A DNA stretch of 64,000 nucleotides, taken from the NCBI RefSeq assembly GCF_949628265.1, contig NC_088788.1, positions 30,118,335 to 30,182,334 of the forward strand. Reading direction: 5' to 3'. How positions within the stretch are numbered: the first letter of the stretch is position 1; the number at the start of each line of letters is the position of its first letter. The translations under genes and the position numbers were made by a program. Source of the DNA: Cloeon dipterum. Its lineage: Eukaryota; Arthropoda; Insecta; Ephemeroptera; Baetidae. Below are positions 1 to 12,800 of the stretch, one piece after another. The notes under the pieces are model-generated. The model did not search any database. It had not been told where the DNA came from and was given only the letters and a program-made list of their open reading frames with translations.

Positions 1-661
1 TCGTTCATGTATCAAAGTAATATTGCAGATAGACTTTGGTATGGATTGCAAGTTGTTGAATGCAGGTGAAATTTTTGGCTTCATTCGTTTGTCCAGAACT
101 GCTTCCTAGTCGATGGAAAATTTTTGAAATTCTCGAGAATTCTTGGCTCCTAACTCCCACTCTTTTGGTTCCCTTACTCCTGCTCCCATTACTATTAATC
201 TTTCTCACTCTTCTTCCATCTGCCAAGAATACTATTTGCTCTGTAAGTTGCTCTTTCCTAATTTCCTGTACTGTCCATTTCTGAAAATTTAAATCTTGTA
301 CCTAATTAGAAATTTGCGATCCTTGTATGCTGGTTTTGTTTTTCTTTTGAATTGGACAAAAACAATTTTGTTACTTACTGCGTATAATTAGGGTTTCCAC
401 CAGCATTGCGATATTTCTCTCAGGGTTCGAAATCAGAGTTCTAGTCTTATTTATGTTAAACGTTATGGTTCTGTTTTATATCATATCTATTTCTCATAAT
501 CATCTAGATTTCAAATATATAATTTTGATATAATTTAATTGAGCGCATTTCATAGTTTTTCCTTAAAAACGTCTCACCAAGGAAGACATTAAAAATTCCA
601 AGCATTCTCTCCTATTAAAATGTGTGGAATGTAAGTAATTCTGGTTCACTATTTTCCCCAG
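1..661. other. Probable intron of the MARF1-like gene, left end of window
   Basis: The first coding exon I can place starts at 662 after the acceptor TTTTCCCCAG, and it opens in the last third of an RRM. The preceding exons (NYN nuclease domain and the start of the RRM) must therefore lie left of the window. A splice-acceptor-like TATTGCAG and a donor-like GTAAGT around 18-245 bracket short open frames on both strands, but none of them matches the MARF1 RRM. I see no supported exon here. Confidence 0.5.
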
Positions 662-3600
662 AGCCTGTATTCGTATGGATGGTGAAGATGTCCTAGGACG
701 AAAAATAGTTGTTTCAATTCCCCAAACAGCAAGAAGCGCGAGCGCAGGTGTTGAGAACAAGCTAAGTAAGCGCAAAGAATGTAAAATATCTAGTCTCCTC
801 TCTACATAATTCCAACAATTTTCTAGGTGCAGCCGAAGCCAATATCACAAACTCTCCAAATATGCCTCTCCATAAAGTTCCCCGCACCAGTTACCACCAA
901 CATGCGGTGTCTTCCAATCAACATCACTACAGCCCAGCTGTTAAGTCCAACTACTTCAATCCGAACTCACTTGCAGGTACAAATTGATTACAATTAATTT
1001 ATTTGTTGTTTGTTAAACAATTCTTTGATTAATTTACTGTTGCTCATTCGTTCAGGAAATGGAGCTACGTCCTTGGCAACTGCTTCTGAACTGTTCAACT
1101 ACTCCCTTGTGCCACCGCCAGCTATGCCAATGCATCCACCAGCCCCTTCTTTCTCACAAGTGCTGACTTCAGGACAGTCAAGCAAGAGTAGGACAGCTTC
1201 TCCAAACTTATGCAGCAATGGTAAAGGAAGAGTGAGCCCTTTCCCAACTCGAGCAGATGCAGATGGTTCAGATGTATGGGCATATTTTCATTACATTGTT
1301 ACATCAATATTTAATTTATTACATTGCAGTCAAAGGAGAGATCTGAAAGCCCAGTGGAGTTGCAGATAGCAAATCTGGACTTCAACTTGGACATCAAGGA
1401 AGTTCGCAAAACTTTGCTAGAAGCTTTTAAGGAGCATGTCATGGTAACTGATGCTCTATTAAGTTTTGACTAATGGCATTATTTGCTGATGTATAATCTT
1501 GGTTAAGGTGCTGAACATGTCTGTGTTCACTCAGTCTGATGGCCAGCTTGGTGCCAGGGTGAAGGTACCGACCAAGAAGGATGCTCAGGTGGCAATCGCT
1601 GCCCTTCACAGAAAGCGTATCGGCAACCGTCGCGTCCGCATCACCATGTCCAGCCAGAGCCGCGGAGGCTCTGTCAGTCCCTCTTCTCAGCTTATCAGGG
1701 AAAACGTCAAGTCCCTTCTCATGGACGTACCTGAGCTCACCCTGCCCCTGTTCAAGCTCTGCGAACTCTATGAACGCAGATTCCTCTCCTCAGTGAGTGC
1801 TGATTTTAACTTTTCCCAATGTTATTCAAACAATTGTAACTGAATTCTCAGGTCAGCCTTTCTGAGTTGAACCGCATGCGTGATGTGGTCAGCATCACTG
1901 GCAGCTCCAATGCTGGCAGAACCATTACACTGCTTCCAGATGCTAGAAGGTCACCTACACCATCTTATATGGAGCTCGCAGAGGCAGCATTGAAGGTATT
2001 ATTTTTCCATTGATTTTGTCATATTTTAATGTTGTAAAGTAATATTCTTTCCAATAGAGCCGGTGCTTATATTTTTCACATTATTCTAATTAAATTGTGT
2101 CCCATCTATTGTGACAGAATGGCCACCATGGTGAGCTACCTTACTGCCCGCGCCACTGCAAACAGACCTTCCAGGCTGGTTGGGCTGAAAAGAGCCTGGA
2201 GCCGCTGCCCAATGTCAGGATTCGCCTGCTTGAGTTCAGCGCTGAAATCTACCAGCTGCTGCAGTCGCATAACGGCTCCCTGCCACTGTTCAGTCTGCCC
2301 GCCTGCTACGAGTCCGAGATTGGCAAGATGGAGGCATACCCGCATGGTGTGCCGCTGGAGCACATGGTCACCTGGGTGCACGGTGTGGTGCTCAAGTCGT
2401 CTCCCAATGGAGGCTGCTCCAAGCTGCTCTGCTGGGGCACTGGCACACCCATCCAGCAGTGCCCCGTCTCATCTTTCGATGAGCCTAGCACCACTGAGGT
2501 CGCTCTTGAAAGAGCCACCTCTCCCGCTCAGTTGGCTGCTCAGCTTGCTCTCTTTGGTAGGGAGGTCGTCGAGCTGCTGCGAGGAGCCAACCACTGCCAG
2601 ATCCAATTCACCAAGTTCATTCCTTCGTACCACCACCACTTTGGCAGGCAGTGCCGTGTTGCCTCTTATGGCTTTACAAGACTGATTGATTTGTTGGATG
2701 CAATCCCGACTGTGATCCAGGTATGTTCCTTATTAATTTTGTTGATAATATGCCCATCTTACATCGTGTAAATTTTTCTTAAGGTTATCGGAGAAGGCGA
2801 GAATAGGGTTGTTGTTCTTGCTCAACAGGCTCAGATTCGCCGCTTCACTTCAGATTTAATCCGAATCTTGAAGGCGCAACCCAAGAGGCAAGCTACTCTC
2901 AAAGAGATGCCTGACCTGTTCACCAAAACATTCAGCAAGGCCTTTGATCCCATTGATTACGGCCTGTGCACCTTTGAGGATCTAGTCCACTCTGTACCTC
3001 CAAACACTATAGTATTCGACCCACCTGCCCAAGAGGGTCAACTGCCTGACCTGAATACAATGCTTTCATTGCCTAAGAGGGAACAAACTCCAGAGGAGGC
3101 TGAAAGAACTCGCCACTTTGCTAAAGAGGTTAATTGCTCATTTATATCACTGATCAATTTTTCTAGATTGTGGTAAATTCCAAATTTAAAGTTATAAAAT
3201 TAATTAAAAAAATGGTGTTAGTGCAAGAATTTCAGTTTTAAATAAAAAAAAATCATTATCATTGAATATGTTCTGCTAATTTTCATCACAGGTTGTGAGC
3301 CTCTTGAGAAATGCTCCTAGATGCGCCATTCCATTCAACAAGTTCATTCCTGCATACCATCACCACTTTGGTCGCCAGTGTCGGCTCTCAGACTATGGTG
3401 TTACAAAACTCACAGACTTGCTCATTGCTGTTTCTGATGTGGTAGAGGTAATTCAAATTTTTCCTGCTCACTTTTGTTTTTATCATAAAAATGATGACAT
3501 TCGAGAATGGTAGAGGACGCAGTTGCGGTTGAACCGAGTTTCAAAGCTCCGGAGCCTGTAATAGCGCTCATTGACCACAGAAGCTTTGATCTTATCTGAT

Positions 3601-5377
3601 TTTGCCTTGCGTGACCACATAATATATCCATGATGCACACATTTTAAAATATTGTCCAATAATTGCTGCAGATCAATGATTTGCCCAATGGTGATCGCCA
3701 CATCATCCTTTCTCTGCATGAGCGCCAGAGCGTGCTAGCTGACCAGTTGAGGCGCATGCTGCTCCGAAACGGTGGCCGCATGCCTATTGACCAAATCAAT
3801 GCAAGCTACCAACATGAGCATGGTGTCGCTTTGGACCCTGAGAAGTATGGAGCCACCAACATTTTCGATTTGGTCAACAATATATCCTCTTGGCTGCAAG
3901 TCATCAGCACTGCTCAAGGACCTTGTGTCCAAATAGTTAAGCAGGCCCAGAACATCAAGACTCGAGTATTGATCATCCTGGTCAAGAACTTAGGCGTAAG
4001 TAATCAAAGATACCAAAACATAGTTCTCTATTTAACTTTGGAAGGTCAAATTACAAGAGGTCATTCTCAAGCCATAATTTTAACCAATTTTGTTTTGCAG
4101 GTCGTCACCAAAATTGATGATCTGAGAGCTCGTTACTTTGATATCTATGATCAGTCACTTAGCATGTCTGATCTCACCACCATGGACAAGATGCTGTCGC
4201 TGGAAAACGGCAAAGTGAAGCTGACTCCTGTTTACACTTGTGCTGCGCAGATATTTGCTGTGATTAGTGAGCAGGGAGACTCTGTGCTCCTCAACAATCT
4301 GTACAGCCTGTTCGTAGTTAAATGGGGAAAGCCACTCAACACCACTCAGTATGGCCACCCTTCAGTTACGTCACTGTTGAACTCCCTGCCAGAGATGTTC
4401 ACCATCACTGGAAAGGCTAACAAAAGAGTTGTCTCTATCCACCAGTTACTTGAAGGTATAAACTTGTTTGAATGTGTCCTGTATGATTTTACAGCGGCCT
4501 TTTGTTTGTTATATAGATTCAAAACCATGTTTGAAGTCATCTGCAAAGCCTCAAGCACAATCCATGCCTGCATTTAACAACAACACACTCTCCATCAAAA
4601 CTCCAGGTGCTGCAGGAGGGACAGACCCAGACTTTGGACTACTTACCTGGGGTTCCCTCTTGCCAACACCAGCCCCTCAGCAATCTCAGGTATCTAAAAC
4701 TTCAGCAATATAATTTTTAACTTTTTGTCCACTCAAGCTGAGACATGATGACAAAAAGGCCGAGTTTTATGGCGCGAAAGTTGAGGATTTACCTAAGTTC
4801 TCCTTTTGCCCTGCAATGAAATTAATCCTGCGAAGCGAATCTAGTCTGATCTCACTTGCTTGTTAATTCCTTTTTTCAATTTGCGCTTAGCAACTTTTAA
4901 CACTGCATACTTTTAGTTGCCTTTTGCGCCTCAATCATGCATGCCTTGGATTGGAAAGCCTTTGGGCCTCCAACCTGCTAGCTACTTCAAGGTAATTTCT
5001 CACCCAACTTAAACACATGTTACTAAAATGCTGATGTCATTTTTGTGCGCATTCGTAGGACATGGGTGTAAACAATACTGGCATCTGGCCTGCTGCAGCC
5101 ATCAACCCCATGAGTTCCTGGTCGCCTCCAAAGGCACACAGACAACTCCCATCTCCTGATCTGAGCAGGCTGCCAATGCCAACCCATGATCTGGCCACCA
5201 ACATTGCTGAATCCGCTCTGGACTTGTCTGATTCTGGAATTGACCACTCATCTCCAGTGCCCTCCAAACGTAATTTTTTCAATACAAATAAATGTACATG
5301 ATCTAAATAACACACGTTCTTTCACAGGCCGTTCTCGCTTAGCTGCCAACTTCAGCAATCCAATTGATTTGCACTAA
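662..5377 (+). CDS. MARF1: MARF1-like protein (meiosis regulator and mRNA stability factor 1), 3' part, 15 exons
   Basis: MARF1 proteins are cytoplasmic RNA-silencing factors: an NYN ribonuclease domain cuts RNA, while RRM and LOTUS domains bind RNA or partners. The first exons, including NYN, are off the left edge. Exons joined with consistent phase: 662-765, 827-976, 1056-1273, 1330-1443, 1508-1792, 1852-1995, 2118-2720, 2784-3128, 3292-3447, 3672-3995, 4101-4455, 4517-4689, 4917-4991, 5059-5269, 5328-5377 (stop TAA), about 1,101 residues. Visible residues 1-25 are the end of an RRM (RMDGEDVLGRKIVVS). A second RRM spans about 163-235 (ELQIANLDF). LOTUS repeats follow from about 245 to 935, two of them with the hallmark YHHHFGRQC. 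The tail is Pro/Ser-rich. The gene converges on GTF3C2. Family assignment rests on alignment from memory with vertebrate MARF1 and is firm; the exact number of LOTUS repeats (seven or eight) is my estimate. Confidence 0.95.
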
Positions 5378-6835
5378 AAAATATGTATTTTTAATGTGAT
5401 GGGTAATGTTTTCCACAACTTAATTGGAAGGACAGGGAAAATATTATTTTATTTGTTTTGTTTGTGGGGATTTTTTAGATCTCACTAGCTTTACTGATTG
5501 GTTCCCCAGTAGGAAAATAACAAACACTTGTATGTTGTTAGGACTTGTTTCAGCGCTAGTCTTGATTGTTGCCAATGCTGGATATGGTTTGCACTGTCTG
5601 TGTGCGCAGCCAGTGTTACAAAGACTGCATAAATTGTTACGAAATATATCATTTGCTGGTCATTGCAATTAATTTTATTGATAAAGTGTATCTCTTGTCA
5701 TGGAAGCAATCTTCATACTATTTTAAAAGCTTTTTACACCATTCAAATATTAATTGGTCCCTAGAGGAAGTTTTACCTTGTGATTGTGACCAAATGTTTA
5801 ACAAAAAGCTTATATCACAATAACTTACTCGAATCTGGAGTATTCTTTTGAACATACTTTGTAAGGCAGCAATCATTTCTGCTTACTCAGTATTTTGTGT
5901 CTTAATTTACTAACAAGCACATGATTTTATGTCCAAGGTCAAAAACAGATTGTGATCGAGTAAAGTAAAGCATGTTTCACAATGTTGTGCCAACCTGCAA
6001 TGTTTTCTGTATGAATATTTTACACAAATATGTGCCTGATATTCCCTGTCCTCAAGATGCGTTTTAGAAAAAAATACAGTTTTCTACGAAAAATATTAGT
6101 GTATTTTATTGTTAAATGCCTTTCATTGTTTTAATCTTGACCTTAGGTCATGCATAGTCATATTAAACTGAAAGTAATTTAAATTTTTATTTTTTCCAAA
6201 GTTTATTGAGTAGATCAAAAATGTAATGTGTTACATAAAAGGACCAGACTAAAAACTACTATTTTACCATTTTTTCAAACTATAGCAATCTGAAATTATC
6301 AGTCTTTTCACCGTGGTAAAAACAAAAAATGCTGACTTAATTAACGGCTTATTAAGATGAAAAACTTGCTATAGTTTTTGCATTAAAACGCACACCAATT
6401 CTTTTTAACAAATTAGAGTTTCAATGGGAAAATATGATTGCATTCATTACCAAATAGACAAGACCATTTCGTTTTGGCTAAAACTAATCCAGTATGAAGT
6501 TTGCCAATTTATTTTCACTTCATTTCTGCGTAAATTAAAGTTTCATTAAAGGAAGTTTTGATATATTATAATCTTTAATAATTGTATTTTAAAGACACTG
6601 GATTCCCAGTTTTACCCGTGAGGTAAGTTTTGTTGATGCTCGCTCTGCGTGAAAATTTTTTATTTCCTTAATACTGACTATAAAATATTAGAGAAATTTA
6701 TTGATCCATGCAGTTGCTCTGCCAAATCAGATATCAAATAACAAGGAAATTTTCAAAATGAATGCAGTATGAACTAAAGGATATAGTAAAAACAACAAAT
6801 GAAGTAACTTAATAATTTGCAATACTTGGCAAGTC
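5378..6835. other. Convergent 3' UTR and intergenic space between MARF1 and GTF3C2
   Basis: This AT-rich stretch separates the stop of MARF1 (+) from the poly(A) signal of GTF3C2 (-). No conserved ORF is seen; the short open frames at 5424-5823 are low-complexity and lack a family resemblance. No canonical AATAAA for MARF1 is found; a weaker ATTAAA lies at 6162-6167, so the MARF1 3' UTR may run several hundred bases. Confidence 0.6.
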
Positions 6836-6841
6836 TTTATT
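6836..6841 (-). terminator. Poly(A) signal of GTF3C2
   Basis: The minus strand reads AATAAA here, 22 bases past the GTF3C2 stop codon (6866-6864), so the 3' UTR would be very short. The placement is inferred from the motif and its distance from the stop. Confidence 0.6.
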
Positions 6842-6863
6842 TGCTCTCGAAAACTTTAACATG

Positions 6864-9800
6864 TCACAAGTGATAATTTTGCAAGAGCTTTTCCGTTGTT
6901 TTAGCTTTGATATTGAGTAGCCGCACCAATCCGCACTGATAGCCAATGGCAATCCATCCAAAACTGGAGATGTTGCTATTCCAAGCCAGTCGGCTGATGC
7001 TTGAAAGTGGATAATTTGCTGAGCAGCAAGGATCCATTTTCTCCGTCAGCTGTGCTGCCTCACTTCCTGGTGGCCACTTTTTGTCAATGTCCAGCAATGA
7101 GTCACAAAAAACAAGTCCTCTCTTGCTCGCCTCCTCGTAGTTTGAAATGAAAGAATCACTAGGATTGTCGCATGTGAAAGATGTTCCTTCTCTTTGACGC
7201 AAGTCAAACGCCGTCACCATTGTCCTCGTCAGCATTGCCCTCCTGTCCTTCACGGGTTTCACGTTGTCAATACCAAACAACATCTGATTGCAGAGGAACA
7301 AGGAGACTTCGCCAGCGCCTGTGCAGTGCGCGACACAGTTTAACCAGTCAGACTTGGTCAAATCGCTCCCGGACGAGTTTTGCGGCAGCAGTGCGGTGTT
7401 GCCCATGAAGTTCCTCGGGGTCAAAGCCTGCGTCGCAAATGTTTGCTCCTCGTATGAGGCTATCGGGGTCGGCCAACAAAGCATCCAGTCTAAACTGGTG
7501 AACCTGCCCCTCTTTGTATTGTGTTGAATAACTGCATTTTCACCTCGCTCGTCCAAGTTCCAAAATAATAGATTCTTGTCTTGTATGCCTGCGGTCACAA
7601 CAAACTTTGGCTTCGTGTGTGGGTAAATTTTAACAGAGATCACAGGGCCTTGATGAGCGTAAAAATTGAGATAAGGGAGGAGTTTGTTGCCAGCTATCTT
7701 GAGCAATGGCGATTCTGACGTTACATTCCAAAAGCAAACCAGTCCATCAGCAAAACCACCAGCCAAAACCTGATGGCCCTTGCCTCTGTACCAGTGAACG
7801 CTGATGCATTGGTTCAGTCTCTCTGAATTTTTGTGTGGAACCAAGGTCAAGGAGGCCTGAAAACATGAATATCATAATTTGGTTAGCAGGTGGAAGTTGA
7901 AATTTAACAAAATAAATTTCATGTAGTACTGTATTTTGTTTTAAAATATAATTGCTATCAAAGTATTGTATGAGCCTGGTATTTTTAACATCTACTCAGC
8001 ACATCCCGTGGGCTATGGGCTCACCGACTGGGTACCAATAACACCGTTGAGCAGATAAAATGAGACACAGGTGGCCACAGAAGAGCTTGGGCCCAATGTG
8101 GCCATCTTTTCGGCTCCCCACATTGAGGACTTAATAATGAAACACTACATAATTCCCCCAAAGCTGCTGGAAAGGTGTGAAAACCAGCAAGTGGTGAGTC
8201 GGCACAGGTGCGTGTCCCAGCTTGTTAAACTTTTTGATAATTTCAATTTTGAGTCACTAAATAAACACCTTTTGCCATCTCTCACATTGGCAATCAGTAA
8301 CATATCCCAAATATATCCAAATATCTACCATTGCATTGAAAATGCTGGCAATGCGTTAAAGGGCAGGTGTCATTTAATTTTAGTTTAATTTAAACTGGCA
8401 AGTAGTATTGATACACTTAATTAGAGAAGCAAATTTCTATAATTTCAGGGAGTGGCTTAATTTAAACATCTTTAGTAATACCTTAGCTTTCAAATGTGGT
8501 TGTTCAGGAATAGTGCTGATTATAGGGATGATTCTGACTGTTCCATCGGCACAAGCTGCTGCAAGCAAACCCAGTTTGTTTGTTTCTATGTCCCAGCAGC
8601 CTGATGGACACCATTCCAGCTGCCTGACAGCTCCCCACTCATGACCTAAGGTCATTAATAAGGTTGGGGCTGTGACAGTCTCTGTTTGGTTTTTCAAGAG
8701 GCCGAGAGACCATATTTGAATCAGACTGTTTTGTGGAAGAATTTCTTGAAAGCCCAGTTTAGAGTCCATACTCCTGTGGCAAGACACTGCTAGATACTGT
8801 TTACTCTCCGGATAAGTTTGAGGCGTTGGGCACCAAGCCAAACTCAGAATGGGGCCTCCTGCGAAGAACACTGGAGCATTGTTCTCTACCTCCCCTGTGG
8901 AGAAGTTTTAATAGAATCATTATTTACGTAAGATGTGAATGCAATTACCACTCAGACAATTTAAAGACCGCCACTCTGAGGATTCAACAAATGCTTTGTT
9001 AACTTTTGGCTTCATTGTGGAGGCTGAGCTAAAAAGTACAGAGGTCTTGGCTAGAGGTAGATACTCTTCTGGGTCTTTCAAGGTACAGAAGTCGGACTGA
9101 TCAAAAAGCTTGGGAAACAAAAGTTCAGTGCTGTGGTTGGCTTTGATGAATTGCATTGTCCATTTAACGGTTGCATTGAATGGGGCTACACCCCTGCAAG
9201 ATCTTTGCAAAGAAAAGCATTTGAGGATCAAGCCGTGGTGGATCGAGAGACCATTAACAGGTTCAAGTGATTCCTGCGCTCCCCTGGCTTTCTTTTTATT
9301 AGGGGTTGGAGTCAACTTATCTTCAAAATCTTCAGTTTCCTCTATAACATCCTCCTGTAAGTTGCAATTGCAGGATTAGAAAGACAAATTTTATTCCAAT
9401 CTCAAACTTTCCTCTTGTTCTTCAAGGACTTCTACGATAGATTTATGGGTTTCTTTGTAATGAGCAAGGACCAATTCTTCACTTTGGAATTTTAAGTTGC
9501 ATTGGCTGCAGACATATAACTGTAAATAAAAGACCAGTCATTTTTAAGCAAAAAAGTACGGAATTAATTTCCTTAACAATGAACAATAGGTTCCATGGTG
9601 TCTTGGTTAGCACTTTGAACTCTGAATACAGCGATCAGAGTTTAAATCTCGGTGGGACTTTTCTTTTTAATTGATATTTAAGACAGAAAATACGGAAAAT
9701 ACTTAGGCGTAAAGGCGCATCGCACAATATGGAAGGAATTATTTTATAAAACAAAATAATGTTCTTAATTCACAAGATGAAACGTCCTTTAAAAAAATAT

Positions 9801-12800
9801 AATATAATAAAGAAATAAGTGTGTCAAAGCTAGGTACTTTTAATTACTTATAACGCTCTTGAATTAAAATATAAATAATTATAACATGTTGTCAGTTCTA
9901 ATTTGAAATAAAAAATCCTTAATATTTACATTGTAAATAAATAAATTGTGTGGTTGTTTTCTTTTAGGAAAAAGAAGACTTTTTTATGGATTTGTGGGGA
10001 CCTGCAGGAGAAAATTATACATGATGCTATTTTAGTTCACCTGCATTCATGTTATTGGATTCAATCGACTTTTAGTGGGCAATACAGGGACATGCGCAAG
10101 ATATTACGCGCTCTAAATCTCATGGGTCATCAACGGGTTCCATGGTGTAATGGTTAGCACTCTGGACTCTGAATCCAGCGATCCGAGTTCAAATCTCGGT
10201 GGGACCTTGCTTTTTTGTAGGATTAGAGAATTGTACTTGTATGTGATATCAGTGAAATGTATCGCCACTTTGATATTATATATTTTTAACTCGCTGAACC
10301 TCTCATGTTCTTAATATGCAATATGCTGGTATTTGAAGAGATGGAAAATTTTAAATTCAACCATGATTTCAAACTGAACCCTTCAACTAATGGTAAAATA
10401 TAACTTTTAAGTCAAAGTTGTCCTGAACATTAAAACACTTAAAAATTATTTTGAATGGGATGGCGTTTTACGACTTAATAAAACCGCGTTCAAAAATTAT
10501 ATCTCCTGCACATAAAAACTTGGCTTGTCATACCTTGGATATTTCTATAAATTTACATTCGTTTGTTACATATATGCCAAATTACATAATATCCTCGTTT
10601 TGCAGCACATGCACCCTTTTAGCTAGCTTGCATCATGGAATAATTATCAATTCTTCAAGAGGTAAAATTTTTAAGTGCAAATTAAAAAATTGAACTTGTT
10701 AAAAGAAAAATAAAAGCATAATTACCGTGGATTTGTGAGGGCATTCATCAACAACATGTTTTTCGTACTCAGCAACATCTGTAGATACATGATCACAGCC
10801 AATGTAGCAGCATTTTATAGATCCAAGCGACATCAAATCCTTAGCCCACGATTTCCTTTTCCATGTAATACCCTACAACAGACAGAAAACCTGTTACCAC
10901 AAAATAACACGTAAATACATATTATGGATTTCTGTAATATCAATAGATATGAAATCGAGTTGCCTCAATAAACATGTATTTTGAATCAAACCAATCTTTT
11001 TACAAACTAGATATTTGTTTTACCATAATGTCAAAAAGCTGCTCAAATTTTAAATTCCAACGTGTTTTTTCTTATCTGCAAAGAAATTGCTTATGAACCC
11101 ACCCTCTTAGATACAATAAAGACTTGCGGGAGTAGCAATTTTTTAAAACTGGCAGATAGGTTAAGGTTGTCTTAAATATTTAAGTGTTGTGTATGTTAAT
11201 CATTCAGTGGATTCAAGTGCATACATTCCCTGAAAGTGACATGCAATATATATATATATATAAAATTAAAAAAAAAATTTCAAGTTCGCTTAGTTGGGAT
11301 TAATGTTAACTAATTATAGGGGTCTCAGCCAGCCACGTTAGGCTGCACTGTGTCAGCTGCCCGTCTAAGTAAAAACTATCGAACAGTGCTAGAGATAAAA
11401 CTGATCTCTAGCCCTTCAGGTCATGAAGCACTATCTAATCTCTATTAAAAAAATAAGCTGCCCGGCTGAAATTCAGCTCCAGCCAGGCAGCCAGCCGCCA
11501 CCTCAAAATCACCTGGTGTGGTGGTTTCACTCAGGGCTAGATATCTATTTATAAATAAAAGTAAGTATCTCTAACAAACCCGTCTCGATTCAATTTTGAT
11601 GACGCTAAACTCAGCACTTGGCCCGTCATTTTCTGTTGTGGTCACTGGCCCGTCGTCTTTTTCCAAGTTCTGCAAATATCCCCTAGCCTTTACAGCTGCA
11701 GCTCTCTTTGGGGTGCTATCAATGGCACGCTCAGACTCAACAGAGTTGCTATGACCAACTCCATCATTCTCTTTGTGTTTGCTCTCATGGAAATATCGAC
11801 CTGACGGGGTCACTGACTTTTTGCAGATTGGGCACTGGAACATTCTCTTTTCTCGCTCCTCGTCAGAAACACCACAAAATGTGAAGTGCGACACGTAGCC
11901 CATGTATGAAGCGATCACCCTGCCGCATACTTGACATGGAAGTGCTGCGAGACAAAAGATGTACTCTGAGATCTAGCTTAGTTTCCATTTTGTCAGGAGA
12001 CATACTTAATTTTTTAGGATGGGTGCCTTTCCCAAATTTAGAAAACGCTTCTTTCACTAGCAATCCTAGTTTATTTTGGTATAGGATGGTTGTGTTGTAG
12101 TAGTCGATTGGATCCTCTTCACCTTCAATCCAGGTCAAACCATGGTGAACCTCCAGTCGATGACTTACATACCTATCGCATTAATCATTAATATTTAGGG
12201 TTGCAACAAAAGCCATTCTTTACTACATATTCTTTGTCATTTTGGTGTTGCATGCTCCGCAGGTTATTTCATTTAACAGGGAAGGGTCCTTATTAGTACT
12301 CTGGTCATTCACGTCATTTTTGAAGAGCCCAGATTTTTTCACTCTAATTCTTGGAGTTGAATTCTCCCCCGTTTTGTAATCCTCGTCTTTGTTAGTTCTT
12401 CTTGCTGGGCCCTTTTTGCGTTCTGTAATTTAAACGCTGACTATGATTAATTGATTTATTTCACTGATTGAGAGTTCAATGTACTTTTAGGAGCAGGCGA
12501 TACAGGAGCAGCAACGTCATCATCAGTATCTCCAGTCAGACTCTGCTCACAGTCAGATGTCTGTTCAGCTTCACTATCACTGTTGTCGCCATGACTGAAT
12601 TCAGTATATTTCTGATTTTTGCCAGCGCTTGCTCTGGAAGTCCTCCTGACTGACTCTTTCGTATCTTTGCTGGTGACCTCTTTTCCCAATCTCTTCATAC
12701 TACTGGGCTTCTTTGAAGCTTTCTCCGGCTGTTTTGAGACAACTGAAGCCTTTTTAACTATCTCACCATTGTCAAGCTCAATGTATTTGTTTGGACGGCC

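Noticed and set aside
5..226. Open frames on both strands at the left edge, one ending at a donor-like GTAAGT
   Set aside because: Neither matches the MARF1 RRM that must precede the exon at 662, and both are short and of biased composition.
8071..8388. Plus-strand frame of 105 codons inside a GTF3C2 intron
   Set aside because: It has no ATG start context, domain or splice support and overlaps inverted repeats; at most a mobile-element relic.
9646..9660. Similarity of TCGGTGGGACTTTTC to the start of insect miR-278
   Set aside because: It is the 3' end of the tRNA-Gln pseudogene, aligned base for base with the intact tRNA.
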